Assembly (NCBI RefSeq): GCF_000373905.1
Contig: NZ_KB892705.1
Span: 248,001 to 312,000, forward strand
Origin: Mycobacterium sp. 155
Lineage (GTDB): Bacteria; Actinomycetota; Actinomycetes; Mycobacteriales; Mycobacteriaceae
DNA length: 64,000 bases
Direction of reading: 5' to 3'
The first letter of the stretch is position 1. Every line of letters starts with the position of its first letter. Both the position numbers and the translations under genes were made by a program. Under the pieces are notes generated by a model, which searched no databases, was not told the DNA's origin, and worked only from the letters and a program-made list of their open reading frames with translations. Positions 53,255-63,166 of this stretch are shown piece after piece.

Positions 53255-54511
53255 GTGAACGCTAGAGTCGGGTCGGTAGACACAACGCCTGCCACAACCG
53301 ATCCGACCGCATCGACCATGCGGCTGTATCGCTACGCGTGGTTACTGCTGGCGCTGAGCGTTGCGGCGCGCCTGGCCTTCTCCTACCTGGTGCCCAACGG
53401 CACAAACATGGTCGACCTGCACGTCTATCTCGGCGGTGCGGCGGCGCTGGACCATCCGGGCACCCTCTACCAGTACACGTACGGGGACAAGACGCCCGAT
53501 TTTCTGTTGCCGTTCACCTATCCACCGTTCGCCGCGATGGTGTTCTATCCGCTGCAGTTTTTGCCGTTCGGTGTGGTCGCGTTCTTCTGGCAGATCGCCA
53601 CGATCGTCGCGCTCTACGGCGTTGTCCGCGTCAGCCAGCGAATGCTGGGCCGGTACACCGACCCGCGGCTGACCCCGCTGTGGACGGCAGTCGGCATCTG
53701 GATCGAACCCCTGCGCAGCACATTCGACTATGGGCAAGTCAATGTCATCCTCACGCTCGCGGTGATCTACGCGGTGTACTCAGAGCGGTGGTGGCTGTCG
53801 GGTCTGCTGGTCGGTTTGGCCGCCGGGGTGAAGCTGACCCCAGCCGTCTCGGGGTTGTACTTCCTCGGCGCGAGACGCTGGGCCACCGTGGCATTTTCGG
53901 CTGTGGTCTTCTTCGGCACGGTGGTGCTGTCGCTGCTGGTGGTCGGCGATGAGGCCCGGTACTACTTCACCGATCTGCTCGGCGATGCCCGCCGGATAGG
54001 GCCGATCGGCACGGTGTTCAACCAGTCCTGGCGCGGCGGGATATCTCGCATCCTGGGGCATGACGCGGGCTACGGTCCGGTCGTGCTCGCGGGCATCGTG
54101 GTGACGGCGGTGCTCGCGGTGCTGGCGTGGCGGGCCGTCGGCGGCAGTGACGGTGACCGACTCGGCGGGATCATCATCGTCAGCCTGTTCGGACTCCTGT
54201 TGTCGCCGATTTCCTGGACGCACCACTGGGTGTGGTTGGTCCCACTGATGATCTGGCTGTTGCACGGTTCGTTGCGGGACCGCCGCGGGGCGCAGATCCT
54301 GGGGTGGGGCTGGCTCGGCCTGACACTGGTCGGAGCGCCGTGGCTGCTCAGCTTCGCGCAGCCGACCATTTGGGAGATCAGCCGGCCGTGGTACCTGGCC
54401 TGGGCGGACCTGGTCTACATCGTCGCGACGCTGGTGACGCTGGGCTGGATCGCGACTACTGGCCCAGGATACGGTCGATTTCGCGTGCCATATCGACGTC
54501 CTTCTCGGTGA
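53255..54511 (+). CDS. pimE: GT87 polyprenol-phosphate mannosyltransferase PimE
   Basis: A 418-residue membrane glycosyltransferase that adds alpha-1,2-mannose to phosphatidylinositol mannosides (AcPIM4 to AcPIM5), using polyprenyl-phosphate mannose on the outer face of the membrane. About nine to ten helices; the catalytic-loop Asp is in [11 protein letters not shown] near residue 55, with [11 protein letters not shown] and [11 protein letters not shown] later. The neighbours phhB and mutT2 match Rv1159 to Rv1160. The start is uncertain: GTG 53255, or ATG 53318 just before the first helix. The 3' end overlaps phhB by 56 bases. Confidence 0.88.
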   Translation: MNARVGSVDTTPATTDPTASTMRLYRYAWLLLALSVAARLAFSYLVPNGTNMVDLHVYLGGAAALDHPGTLYQYTYGDKTPDFLLPFTYPPFAAMVFYPLQFLPFGVVAFFWQIATIVALYGVVRVSQRMLGRYTDPRLTPLWTAVGIWIEPLRSTFDYGQVNVILTLAVIYAVYSERWWLSGLLVGLAAGVKLTPAVSGLYFLGARRWATVAFSAVVFFGTVVLSLLVVGDEARYYFTDLLGDARRIGPIGTVFNQSWRGGISRILGHDAGYGPVVLAGIVVTAVLAVLAWRAVGGSDGDRLGGIIIVSLFGLLLSPISWTHHWVWLVPLMIWLLHGSLRDRRGAQILGWGWLGLTLVGAPWLLSFAQPTIWEISRPWYLAWADLVYIVATLVTLGWIATTGPGYGRFRVPYRRPSR

Positions 54512-54740
54512 TGCCGCCGGCGGAATGTGTCACCAGTGCGAAGGTGACTGTCCGCCAACGGATGTCGACATCGGGATGATGATCCTTCTGTTCAGCGAAC
54601 TCGGCGACGCGCCGCACCGCATCGATTCCGTCGAGAAACGCCGGGAATTTGACGGATCGGCGCAGGGCACCGCCCGCATGTTCCCAGCCGGGCAGATCAA
54701 CTAGTGCGGCGTCAACCTGATCATTCGTCAACACAGCCAT
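54456..54740 (-). CDS. Pterin-4-alpha-carbinolamine dehydratase
   Basis: A 94-residue dehydratase with the full family sequence: [74 protein letters not shown]. The EQKDHHPD His pair and the THSAGG motif form the active site. It recycles carbinolamine pterin, though aromatic hydroxylases that would need it are not evident here. It converges on and overlaps pimE, as Rv1159A does. Confidence 0.93.
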   Translation of the reverse strand: MAVLTNDQVDAALVDLPGWEHAGGALRRSVKFPAFLDGIDAVRRVAEFAEQKDHHPDVDIRWRTVTFALVTHSAGGITEKDVDMAREIDRILGQ

Positions 54741-54767
54741 GTCTTCGACCGTATACCGTCGGGCGCG

Positions 54768-55160
54768 ATGGATGAGCAGATCGTCGTTGCGGGTGCGCTG
54801 ATCTCTGCGGGCGCGCTGCTGGTGGCCCAGCGTGAGCGGCCGCCGGAGCTGGCTGGGCTGTGGGAGCTGCCCGGCGGCAAGGTCGGGCCGGGGGAGAGCG
54901 ACGCCGACGCACTGGCGCGGGAGTTGCGTGAGGAACTCGGTGTCGGGGTGAGCGTAGGTGCGCGGATCGGCGTTGACGTCGCCCTCAATGCCACCATGAC
55001 ATTGCGCGCCTACCTCGTCGCGCTGACCGACGGCAGTCCGCGCCCGCAGGACCATCGCGCCCTGCGCTGGGTGACTCTCGACGAGCTGCCCCTCCTGGAC
55101 TGGGTTCCGGCGGACCGGGCGTGGATCGACGACCTGGCTGCGGCGATGCACCCTGACTGA
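54768..55160 (+). CDS. mutT2: Nudix hydrolase MutT2
   Basis: A 130-residue Nudix enzyme. The Nudix box is complete: [24 protein letters not shown] near residues 37-60, with the metal-binding Glu residues. In M. tuberculosis MutT2 (Rv1160) hydrolyses 8-oxo-dGTP and 5-methyl-CTP/dCTP, cleaning nucleotide pools. The C-terminal [25 protein letters not shown] is also characteristic. It is divergent from phhB, with 27 bases between starts. Confidence 0.92.
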   Translation: MDEQIVVAGALISAGALLVAQRERPPELAGLWELPGGKVGPGESDADALARELREELGVGVSVGARIGVDVALNATMTLRAYLVALTDGSPRPQDHRALRWVTLDELPLLDWVPADRAWIDDLAAAMHPD

Positions 55161-55613
55161 GCACGACTGTCCCGGATTTGCTGGATGCAATTCTGTGAGA
55201 TGTACCGGTTGCTCACCCAGGCTAAATGCGAAGAGCACCAAGTTATTCCGACTGCCTGTAGAACAGCCGACGGCATTCACAATCGCGGTGTGCAGATGCC
55301 CACGCCCGCCGCGCCGCCGGTGTCGTAACGACGAAAGGTCAAGCCCCCGAACGCCTTCCGATGGTACTGGAGTTCGCCGTCACCGTCGGGCGCGTCGCGG
55401 GACCGCTCATCCCCGAGTCCTGCTGATCTACCGGCGGCGATGCGCCGGGCCGGTGTTCATGACCACCACCCGAATGGCAAGGTCATATATCTGACGCATG
55501 TTTCGATGCTCCTACCGGCTATCTGTTCCGGTCGTACAATGCGGTGAGTGACTCAGCAAACTAGTGACTTTCGGCTCTGTCTTCGTGCCCGGCCATCGGC
55601 GCACAGTAGTGGC
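55161..55613 (+). other. Intergenic region upstream of tgs1-like operon
   Basis: A 453-base interval without a recognisable complete gene. A plus-strand stretch around 55350-55420 reads like a protein fragment ([21 protein letters not shown]) but ends quickly and has no start context, so it may be gene debris. The last 50 bases contain a DosR-like box. In M. tuberculosis the nitrate reductase genes follow mutT2; nothing of them is seen here. Confidence 0.45.
55564..55577 (+). promoter_or_regulatory. Predicted DosR box upstream of tgs1-like gene
   Basis: GTGACTTTCGGCTC matches the DosR palindrome GGGACTTTNGTCCC at 11 of 14 positions counting the free base, with the more important left half nearly intact. 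It lies 36 bases before the ATG. tgs1 (Rv3130c) is a strong DosR target in M. tuberculosis, so conserved control is reasonable. The left half is the same GTGACTTT as the fdxA box at 2700. Confidence 0.55.
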
Positions 55614-56987
55614 ATGGAGCAGTTGACCGCTCTGGACGCGGGGTTTCTCGAAGCCGAGGATTCTGATCGGCACGTGAGCCTGGCGATCGGCGCTGTCGCT
55701 GTTCTCGACGGACCGATGCCCGATGCCGACACGGTGATAGCTACCCTGGCCGAACGTGCTTGCTCGGTGCCGCGACTGCAGCACGTGCTGCACACCCAGC
55801 CGCTCGATCTCGCAGCCCCGTATTGGGTGCAGGACAACAACTTCGACGCGGCGCACCATATCCACCGCACCGCGCTGCCACGTCCGGGCGACGACGCGGC
55901 GCTGTACCGTCTGCTCGGCGACGTGATGGAGCGGCGGTTGGACCGTGACCGCCCGCTGTGGGAGTGCTGGGTCGTCGACGGTCTGCAACACGGCCGCTGG
56001 GCCATCCTGATGAAGGTCCACCACTGTGTCGCCGACGGGATCGCGGCCACGCGGCTGCTGCGCCGGCTCTGCGACGATCCGACCGATGTCCCACCCGAGT
56101 CGGGGAAGGACTCGGCCCCTTTCCGTCCGCTGCACTGGATAGCCGGCGCCTGGCGGATGTCGATGGACCTGCTGGGCGCCGCCATTCAGGCCGTTCGCGG
56201 TGTGGCCGACATCGCCGCGGGGCTGCTTCGGCCCGCGGCGGCCTCCTCGCTGATCGGGTCGATCACCAGCATGCGGCGTTACACCTCGGTCGCGGTGCCG
56301 TTGGACGATGTGGTGAGTGTCTGCAGAGCGTTCGGCGTCACGGTCAACGATGTTGCGCTGGCGGCGCTCACCGACAGTTACCGCAGCGTGCTGGTCGGTC
56401 GCGGCGAGAAGCCCCAAGCCAACTCGTTGCGCACCCTGGTACCTGTCTCGGTACGGTCCGACGGTGCGCGTGACGGCACCGACAACCGGGTGTCCGTCAT
56501 GCTGCCCTACCTGCCTGTCGACAAGGCCGATCCGGTCCACCAACTCCGCACGGTGCACGCGCGGCTGGCCCGAACCAAGGCCGGAGGGCAATGCCTGGCC
56601 GGCAATGCATTGGCGTCGGCGGCCAATGTCATTCCGTTCCCGCTCGCCGCGTGGACCGTGCGGGCTTTGACTCGCCTGCCGCAACGGGGCGTCGTCACCG
56701 TCGCGACGAATGTGCCCGGGCCGCGAAAATCGTTGCGCTTCTTGGGCTGCAAGGCCTCTCGGCTACTGCCCATCCCGCCTCTGGCGATGCAGTTGCGAAC
56801 CGGCGTCGCGATCATGAGCTATGCCGACCAGCTGGTGTTCGGTGTGATCGGGGACTACGACGCGGCGCCTGACGTCGAAGAACTGGCTGCCGGTATCGAA
56901 CGGGCAATCGCCCGACTGGCCGCCATCAGCGTCGGGCATTGGCGTTCCACTCCGGTTGGGACTCTCCAACTCGTACAAGGAGGTTGA
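55614..56987 (+). CDS. Wax ester synthase/diacylglycerol acyltransferase, Tgs1-like
   Basis: A 457-residue triacylglycerol synthase-type enzyme that joins an acyl-CoA to diacylglycerol or an alcohol. It starts MEQLTALDAGFLEAEDSDRHVSLAIGA, has the intact catalytic motif HHCVADG near residue 140, RRYTSVAVPLDDVVSVCRAFGVTVNDVALAA, and TVATNVPGPRKSLRFLG. The similarity to Tgs1 (Rv3130c) runs along the whole length. The next gene's ribosome site overlaps its stop, so both are one operon, likely induced in dormancy for lipid storage. Confidence 0.9.
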   Translation: MEQLTALDAGFLEAEDSDRHVSLAIGAVAVLDGPMPDADTVIATLAERACSVPRLQHVLHTQPLDLAAPYWVQDNNFDAAHHIHRTALPRPGDDAALYRLLGDVMERRLDRDRPLWECWVVDGLQHGRWAILMKVHHCVADGIAATRLLRRLCDDPTDVPPESGKDSAPFRPLHWIAGAWRMSMDLLGAAIQAVRGVADIAAGLLRPAAASSLIGSITSMRRYTSVAVPLDDVVSVCRAFGVTVNDVALAALTDSYRSVLVGRGEKPQANSLRTLVPVSVRSDGARDGTDNRVSVMLPYLPVDKADPVHQLRTVHARLARTKAGGQCLAGNALASAANVIPFPLAAWTVRALTRLPQRGVVTVATNVPGPRKSLRFLGCKASRLLPIPPLAMQLRTGVAIMSYADQLVFGVIGDYDAAPDVEELAAGIERAIARLAAISVGHWRSTPVGTLQLVQGG

Positions 56988-56992
56988 TCAGT

Positions 56993-57445
56993 ATGACCAA
57001 GGGATCCGAACTCGACGTCCTGACCCGCAGGCAGTGTCTCGATCTGTTGCAGGGGCCACGCGTCGGGCGGTTGGTGTTCACCGAGGACGCCGTGCCCGCG
57101 GTGCAGCCGGTCAACTATCGGATGTGGCGGGACGACGTGGTGTTCCGAGTCGCGGGCGGGCCGAAGCTGACCGCGGCCATGCACAACCAGGTGGTCGCAT
57201 TCGAGGTAGACGAGCTGGACGCAGATCTACACACCGGCTGGAGCGTGACGGTCGTCGGGCATGCGAAGCCGATCACCGACGTGGATGAACTCGTCGAGGT
57301 TGCCGGGACGTTCGTGCAGCCATGGGTAGAGGGCCGGCGCGAACACTTCGTCCGCATCACCACCGAGAAGGTGACGGGGCGGCAATTCCGCAATCGCGGA
57401 GTACCGCACTACCAGGGTGTGACCGCCAACGTCGAAACGCAATAG
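56993..57445 (+). CDS. Pyridoxamine 5'-phosphate oxidase-fold protein
   Basis: A 150-residue flavin-binding split-barrel protein with the subgroup pattern LTRRQCLDLLQGPRVGRLVFTEDAVPAVQPVNYRMWRDDVVFR, AFEVDELDADLHTGWSVTVVGHAKPI and ITTEKVTGRQF. Members of this subgroup often sit in hypoxia regulons and reduce or bind flavin/F420 ligands; the substrate is unknown. A perfect AAGGAGG (56977-56983) overlaps the tgs1-like stop and sets the ATG at 56993. Confidence 0.85.
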   Translation: MTKGSELDVLTRRQCLDLLQGPRVGRLVFTEDAVPAVQPVNYRMWRDDVVFRVAGGPKLTAAMHNQVVAFEVDELDADLHTGWSVTVVGHAKPITDVDELVEVAGTFVQPWVEGRREHFVRITTEKVTGRQFRNRGVPHYQGVTANVETQ

Positions 57446-57452
57446 CGCGCGA

Positions 57453-57716
57453 CTAATACCGCAGACGGTCGCCCACCACCCGCACCATTCCGGGGTGCTG
57501 GCTGGTGTATAGCGGATGCAGGATCATGGGGTGCCGGCAGTGCGCGCAGGAAGCCTGCGGCTGGTTCACCGATGCCAAGGTCAGATGGTGGCATTCAGTG
57601 CAGCGGACGACATAACACGTGCCTACCCAGTTCGCCAATCCCAGGTAGATCGCGACTGTCGTCCCTGCCGCCAGCACCATGATCAGCGCCATGGTGAGCA
57701 CTTCGTAGACCGTCAT
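57453..57716 (-). CDS. Membrane-anchored zinc-ribbon protein, 87 aa
   Basis: Starts MTVYEVLTMALIMVLAAGTTVAIYLGLANW, one membrane helix, followed by a zinc-ribbon-like domain with two CxxC knuckles (CTEC and CAHC) and His residues. The C-terminus is YTSQHPGMVRVVGDRLRY. It is not a named family to me. Convergent with the PPOX gene, with seven bases between stops. The ribbon would lie on whichever side the C-terminus faces, probably the cytoplasm. Confidence 0.65.
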   Translation of the reverse strand: MTVYEVLTMALIMVLAAGTTVAIYLGLANWVGTCYVVRCTECHHLTLASVNQPQASCAHCRHPMILHPLYTSQHPGMVRVVGDRLRY

Positions 57717-57774
57717 GACGGGTTACCTCCGATCACGCCAGTGCGAACCCAACTTCAAAGGTAGCGCGCGATCC

Positions 57775-57942
57775 TTATGACTTTCTGGCTCTTCGGAACA
57801 CCTTGTCCAGTTCTTTACCGCGCAATCCATTGTGCTCGGCTTTGCGGACCTTGTGCAGTACCAGAGGACAGCGTTTGCAGCGGGGCTTGCTGCGACAGCA
57901 CTTCTTTTTGGGTTTCAGAGCGGCGATCTTGGTGGACTTCAA
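57775..57942 (-). CDS. Small Lys/Arg/Cys-rich protein, 55 aa
   Basis: A very basic product with five Cys clustered in [18 protein letters not shown], then helical [25 protein letters not shown]. The TTG at 57942 is used because AGGAG lies ten bases upstream; longer frames lack this. The Cys pattern suggests a zinc-binding nucleic-acid or ribosome-associated protein, fitting its place just upstream of and divergent from the ribosomal GTPase gene typA (84 bases apart). The function is inferred only from composition. Confidence 0.65.
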   Translation of the reverse strand: MKSTKIAALKPKKKCCRSKPRCKRCPLVLHKVRKAEHNGLRGKELDKVFRRARKS

Positions 57943-58025
57943 ACTGATCGCTCCTCGCGTGCGCAGAACGTGACGGGGCTCTCTCGTTTTCGTGATCGAC
58001 CGGCCGAACTGCGAGAATCTGCAGC

Positions 58026-59933
58026 GTGGATTCACGGCCCAGTTTCAGAAACGTCGCCATCGTCGCCCACGTCGACCACGGTAAGACGACCCTAGTCGAC
58101 GCGATGCTGCGGCAGTCGGGTGCCTTGACGCACCGCGGCGACGACGCTGTTGAACGCCTGATGGATTCCGGTGACCTGGAAAAAGAAAAAGGCATCACCA
58201 TCCTGGCCAAGAACACCGCGGTGCACCGGCACCACCCGGACGGCACCATGACGGTGATCAACGTCATCGATACCCCGGGGCACGCCGACTTCGGTGGCGA
58301 GGTGGAGCGTGGCCTGTCCATGGTCGACGGTGTGGTGCTGCTGGTAGACGCGTCGGAGGGACCGTTGCCGCAGACCCGCTTCGTGCTGCGTAAGGCGCTG
58401 TCCGCGCACCTTCCGGTGATCCTGGTGGTCAACAAGACCGACCGTCCCGACGCCCGGATCTCCGCCGTCGTCGAGGAGAGCCACGACCTGCTGCTCGACG
58501 TCGCCTCAGACCTCGATGAGGAAGCCCAGGCATCCGCCGAGAAGGCCCTGGACCTGCCCACGCTGTACGCGTCGGGACGTGCCGGCATCGCCTCGACGAC
58601 GCAGCCGGCCGACGGCGAGAACCCCGACGGCGAGAACCTCGACCCGCTGTTCGACGTGCTGATGGAGCACATCCCGGCGCCGTCGGGCGACCCGGAGGCG
58701 CCGCTGCAGGCGCTGGTGACCAACCTCGACGCGTCGGCGTTCCTGGGCCGGCTCGCGCTGATCCGCATCTACAACGGGCGGCTCAAGAAGGGCCAGCAAG
58801 TGGCCTGGATGCGGGAGGTCGACGGATCGCCGGTGATCACCAGCGCCAAGATCACCGAACTTTTGGCCACCGAGGGGGTGGACCGCAACCCGACCGAGGA
58901 GGCCGTGGCCGGCGATATCGTCGCGGTCGCGGGCATCCCCGAGATCATGATCGGCGACACCCTCGCCGACCCCGACCACGCGCATGCGCTGCCCCGGATC
59001 ACCGTCGACGAACCGGCGATCTCGGTGACCATCGGCACCAACACGTCGCCGCTGGCCGGCAGGGTGTCCGGGCACAAGCTGACCGCCCGCATGGTGAAGA
59101 GCCGGCTCGACCAGGAGCTGGTGGGCAACGTGTCGATCCGGGTCGTCGACATCGGCCGGCCCGACGCCTGGGAGGTGCAGGGCCGCGGTGAGCTGGCGCT
59201 GGCCATCCTCGTCGAGCAGATGCGCCGCGAAGGGTTCGAGCTGACCGTCGGCAAGCCTCAGGTGGTGACCAAGAACGTCGACGGCAAGCTGCACGAACCG
59301 TACGAGGCGTTGACCATCGACTGTCCGGAAGAGTTCGTCGGCGCCGTCACGCAGCTGATGGCCGCCCGCAAGGGCCGCATGGAGGAGATGACCAACCACG
59401 CCGCGGGATGGGTCCGGATGGACTTCATCGTCCCCAGCCGTGGGCTGATCGGCTTCCGGACCGACTTCCTCACCGAGACCCGCGGCACCGGCATCGCCAA
59501 CGCCGTGTTCGACGGCTACCGGCCGTGGGCCGGCGAGATCCGGGCCCGGCACACCGGCTCGCTGGTCAGCGACCGCAGCGGCTCGATCACCCCCTTCGCG
59601 ATGATCCAGCTGTCCGACCGCGGGCAGTTCTTCGTCGAACCGGGTGAGAACACCTACGAGGGCCAGGTGGTCGGGATCAATCCGCGTGCCGAGGATCTCG
59701 ATATCAACATCACCCGTGAGAAGAAGCTGACCAACATGCGGTCGTCCACGGCCGATGTGATGGAGACCCTGGCCCGGCCGCTGGTGCTGGATCTGGAGCA
59801 GGCGATGGAGTTCTGCGCGGCCGACGAGTGCGTCGAGGTGACGCCGGAGATCGTGCGGGTGCGCAAGGTCGAACTCACCGCCAGCCTGCGGGCCAGGGCC
59901 AAGGCTCGGGCCAAGCAGGGCGTCAAGGCGTGA
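58026..59933 (+). CDS. typA: Ribosome-associated GTPase TypA/BipA
   Basis: A 635-residue translational GTPase. G1 is [16 protein letters not shown], the switch region has [13 protein letters not shown]3 is [12 protein letters not shown], and G4 is [13 protein letters not shown]-like domains II, III and V follow, and then the BipA-specific C-terminal domain ([23 protein letters not shown]). It binds ribosomes during stress and assists large-subunit assembly. The GTG start ([13 protein letters not shown]) fits the family. Equivalent to Rv1165. Confidence 0.95.
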   Translation: MDSRPSFRNVAIVAHVDHGKTTLVDAMLRQSGALTHRGDDAVERLMDSGDLEKEKGITILAKNTAVHRHHPDGTMTVINVIDTPGHADFGGEVERGLSMVDGVVLLVDASEGPLPQTRFVLRKALSAHLPVILVVNKTDRPDARISAVVEESHDLLLDVASDLDEEAQASAEKALDLPTLYASGRAGIASTTQPADGENPDGENLDPLFDVLMEHIPAPSGDPEAPLQALVTNLDASAFLGRLALIRIYNGRLKKGQQVAWMREVDGSPVITSAKITELLATEGVDRNPTEEAVAGDIVAVAGIPEIMIGDTLADPDHAHALPRITVDEPAISVTIGTNTSPLAGRVSGHKLTARMVKSRLDQELVGNVSIRVVDIGRPDAWEVQGRGELALAILVEQMRREGFELTVGKPQVVTKNVDGKLHEPYEALTIDCPEEFVGAVTQLMAARKGRMEEMTNHAAGWVRMDFIVPSRGLIGFRTDFLTETRGTGIANAVFDGYRPWAGEIRARHTGSLVSDRSGSITPFAMIQLSDRGQFFVEPGENTYEGQVVGINPRAEDLDINITREKKLTNMRSSTADVMETLARPLVLDLEQAMEFCAADECVEVTPEIVRVRKVELTASLRARAKARAKQGVKA

Positions 59934-59970
59934 CCGGGGGAATCGACTCACTGTCGTTACGCTGATTAGT

Positions 59971-61848
59971 GTGCCGACTCGACTCAGCCTGCGTAGCCGT
60001 GTCCACCTGACGCTCGGTGCACTGATCTCGACTCCGGCCCTGTTGTTCAGCGGCTGCACGGTCAGTCCGCCGCCCGCGCCGCAGAGCACCGAAACCACGC
60101 AGGTCACCCCGCCACCACCGGCCAAAGCGATGCAGGTGATCATGGCCATCGACTCGATCGGCCCCGGGTTCAACCCGCATCTGCTCTCCGATCAGTCGCC
60201 TGTGAACGCAGCGATCGCCGCGCTGGTGCTGCCGAGCTCGTTCCGGCCCGTGCCCGATCCGAAGTCGCCGACCGGTTCTCGTTGGGAACTCGACACGACG
60301 CTGCTGGAGTCTGCCGAGGTGACGAGCCAAAACCCGTTCACCGTCACCTACAAGATCAGGCCCGAGGCGCAGTGGACCGACAACGCGCCGATCGCCGCGG
60401 ACGATTACTGGTATCTGTGGCGGCAGATGGTCGGTCAGCCCGGGGTCGTCGACCCGGCCGGGTATGACCTGATCACCGGGGTGCAGTCGGTCGACGGCGG
60501 CAAACAGGTGGTGGTGAGCTTCTCACAGCCATATCCGGCCTGGCAGGAGCTGTTCAATGACATCCTGCCCGCCCATATCGTCAAAGACGTGCCTGGCGGG
60601 TTCGGTGCCGGCCTGGCCCGGGCCATGCCGGTAACCGGTGGACAGTTCCGGGTGGAGAGCATCGACCCGCAGCGCGATGAGATTCTCTTGGCGCGCAACG
60701 ACCGATTCTGGAGCGTGCCGGCCAAACCTGACCTCGTGCTGTTCCGGCGCGGCGGAGCGCCTGCAGCACTGGCCGACTCGATTCGTAACGGCGATACGCA
60801 GGTGGCCCAGATCCACGGCGGGGCAGCGACTTTCGCGCAACTCAGCGCTATCCCGGACGTGCGTACCGCACGGATCGTCACGCCCCGGGTGCTGCAACTC
60901 ACGCTGCGTGCCCAGGAGCCGAAGCTGGCCGATACGCAGGTGCGCAAGGCGATCCTGAACCTGATCGACGTCGACCTGCTGGCCTCTGTCGGCGCGGGTG
61001 ACGACAACACCGTCACGCTCGCACAGGCTCAGGTGCGCTCGCCGTCGGACCCCGGCTATGTGCCGACCGCACCACCGGCCATGAGTCGCGACGCCGCGCT
61101 GGGGCTGTTGCAGGGTGCGGGCTATCAGATCGAGCCCGCCGCGATCGCGCCGGGAAACTCGTTGCCGGACAACGGTCGTCAGCGCATCACCAAGGACGGG
61201 GTGCCGTTGTCCCTGGTGCTGGGGGTGGCGTCGAACGATCCGACATCGGTGGCGGTGGCCAATACTGCGGCCGACCAGTTGCGCAACGTCGGTATCGATG
61301 CCTCGGTGCTGGCGTTGGATCCCGTGGCGCTCTACGGCGACGCGTCGACCAACAATCGCGTCGACGCCATCGTCGGTTGGCATCAGGCCGGGGGAGACCT
61401 CGCGACCGCGCTTGCCTCGCGGTACGGATGTCGTGCCCTGGAGGCCACCGCGGTTTCGACGACGGTACCGGGACCGCCGCCACCTTCGTCGGCGCCGACA
61501 TCGAAGACCACCACCACTGTGCCGCCGGTGACCGCCACCACGGTGACGCCTCCACCACAGGTTCCGGCACTGGACTTCGGTGATCTGGTGCAGGCTCCCA
61601 GCAACATCACCGGCATCTGCGATCGCAGTATCCAGCCGAAAATCGATGCGGCCCTGGATGGTAGCCAGAACATCGCCGATGTGATCCAGGCTGTCGAGCC
61701 CCGATTGTGGAACATGTCGACGGTGTTGCCGATCCTGCAGGACACCACGATCGTCGCCGCCGGCCCGAGCGTGCAGAACGTCAGCCTGTCCGGCGCAGTA
61801 CCGGTCGGCATCGTGGGCGACGCCGGAGACTGGGTCAAATCGAAATAG
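59971..61848 (+). CDS. lpqW: Lipoprotein LpqW, substrate-binding-protein fold
   Basis: A 625-residue lipoprotein with lipobox LLFSGC, so the mature protein begins at Cys30. The rest is an ABC-transporter family 5 solute-binding fold ([64 protein letters not shown]). A Pro/Thr-rich insert lies near residue 505. In mycobacteria LpqW does not serve a transporter but tunes the branch between polar PIMs and lipoarabinomannan by acting with PimE, which is encoded 5 kb upstream. Equivalent to Rv1166. Confidence 0.92.
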   Translation: MPTRLSLRSRVHLTLGALISTPALLFSGCTVSPPPAPQSTETTQVTPPPPAKAMQVIMAIDSIGPGFNPHLLSDQSPVNAAIAALVLPSSFRPVPDPKSPTGSRWELDTTLLESAEVTSQNPFTVTYKIRPEAQWTDNAPIAADDYWYLWRQMVGQPGVVDPAGYDLITGVQSVDGGKQVVVSFSQPYPAWQELFNDILPAHIVKDVPGGFGAGLARAMPVTGGQFRVESIDPQRDEILLARNDRFWSVPAKPDLVLFRRGGAPAALADSIRNGDTQVAQIHGGAATFAQLSAIPDVRTARIVTPRVLQLTLRAQEPKLADTQVRKAILNLIDVDLLASVGAGDDNTVTLAQAQVRSPSDPGYVPTAPPAMSRDAALGLLQGAGYQIEPAAIAPGNSLPDNGRQRITKDGVPLSLVLGVASNDPTSVAVANTAADQLRNVGIDASVLALDPVALYGDASTNNRVDAIVGWHQAGGDLATALASRYGCRALEATAVSTTVPGPPPPSSAPTSKTTTTVPPVTATTVTPPPQVPALDFGDLVQAPSNITGICDRSIQPKIDAALDGSQNIADVIQAVEPRLWNMSTVLPILQDTTIVAAGPSVQNVSLSGAVPVGIVGDAGDWVKSK

Positions 61849-63082
61849 CCGAGCCGCCCCTGCGGTGGCATCGCTCGCTCAGCACCCGCAGCCCATGGGC
61901 AGCCATGGCCGCGACGAGGAACGGCAACAGCACCCACCACGGCGGCCGGGCCAGTTCCCAGACGAACAGGGCCGCCCAGACGGGTGCACGTTGCGTGATG
62001 GCGAGTACGCCGGCAGCGCACGTCAACGACACTCCGGCGACGCTGACGGACTGCCCGGTCCAGGTATTGATCGACAGCGCCACAATCGATCCCAGAGCTG
62101 AACCGGTGGCCAACGCGGGCGTGAGCATCCCGCCCACCGCCCCGGCTCGCAGAAAGACCGCGGTGAGAAGAGGTTTGAGCAGGAAGATCATGACCGCAGC
62201 CGCCAAGGTGATGCCGGTGCCGAGACCGACCGTGAGGATGCTCTTGCCGTTGCCGGGTAGCTCGGGCCAGCGGATCGAGCAGATTCCGATCAGCAGGCCG
62301 GCTGCGGCGATCGCCGGGATCAACAACCACGATGTCGGTGCCGAGGCAGGACGGGCCAGGTCCATGATGCGGTTGAAAGCCATTCCCACTCCGAACGTAA
62401 GCGGTGCCAGGAGCAACGCGAAACCCGTGAGTAGATAAGACAGTTGGGGATCAGGCCAGTCGAGCGCGGGCGCGGAGTGGGTCACCGGGCTGGCGACCGC
62501 GACGGCAAGGCTCGAGGTGATCAACGCCGCGCCGGCGGCCCGCGGATGCCACGTCTTGAGCATGATGCGGGCGGCGAACAACGCCCCGCCCAGCGGGACG
62601 CTGTAGACCGCCGCCAGCCCCGCACCGGCGGCGCAGGCCAGCAGGATTTCCCGGTCGCGAGGCGTCAGCGCCCATCGCGATGTCCCGATATCGCCCAGCA
62701 CAGCCGCGAATTGGCGGGGAGCGCCTTCGCGTCCGAGCGAGGCGCCGGAACCCACGAGCAGCACTTGCAGGCCGGCGTCCAGTGACAGCGGCAGCGCCGG
62801 GAGTCGCCGACGGGAGGTGATCGCCGCCGACAGGGCGGGCACCTCGGTTCGGCGGCGCAGCATCCACCAGCCGAAGCCGGCTACCGCACCGCCGATCATC
62901 GGCCCCACCGCGCGGCGTACCGGGCTGGCGCCGGTTACCCCCTCGAGCAGCGTGCCGAATGTGTAGTGATAGGTCAGATGCTCGACCGCGTGCAACAGCA
63001 GCGTCGTCGCCACACCGGCGAGCCCGGCCCCCAGACCAACCACAACGATGCCGCAGCCGAACTCGAGGTGGCGCCGGTTCAC
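61835..63082 (-). CDS. CLC family chloride channel/transporter
   Basis: A 415-residue membrane protein of the CLC family with about ten to twelve helices. The ion-path motifs are visible: [17 protein letters not shown] near residue 112 (equivalent to GSGIP/GREGP with the gating Glu), and [18 protein letters not shown] near 320 (GxFxP type). The central Tyr is not obvious. It mediates Cl- or other anion transport, channel versus antiporter unknown. It converges with lpqW and overlaps it by 14 bases. Confidence 0.9.
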   Translation of the reverse strand: MNRRHLEFGCGIVVVGLGAGLAGVATTLLLHAVEHLTYHYTFGTLLEGVTGASPVRRAVGPMIGGAVAGFGWWMLRRRTEVPALSAAITSRRRLPALPLSLDAGLQVLLVGSGASLGREGAPRQFAAVLGDIGTSRWALTPRDREILLACAAGAGLAAVYSVPLGGALFAARIMLKTWHPRAAGAALITSSLAVAVASPVTHSAPALDWPDPQLSYLLTGFALLLAPLTFGVGMAFNRIMDLARPASAPTSWLLIPAIAAAGLLIGICSIRWPELPGNGKSILTVGLGTGITLAAAVMIFLLKPLLTAVFLRAGAVGGMLTPALATGSALGSIVALSINTWTGQSVSVAGVSLTCAAGVLAITQRAPVWAALFVWELARPPWWVLLPFLVAAMAAHGLRVLSERCHRRGGSAISI

Positions 63083-63166
63083 CTTCGTGAATGTAGGGCA
63101 ACCAGCGTCCGCATGAGAACCGGCGGTATGGCCGTCCCGGTCGCGACCCGACTACTGTCGCGGTCG

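Noticed and set aside
58506-60173. A 555-codon minus-strand open frame across typA
   Set aside because: Shadow frame of the GTPase gene; it is low complexity and lacks a plausible start, whereas the plus strand has all G motifs.
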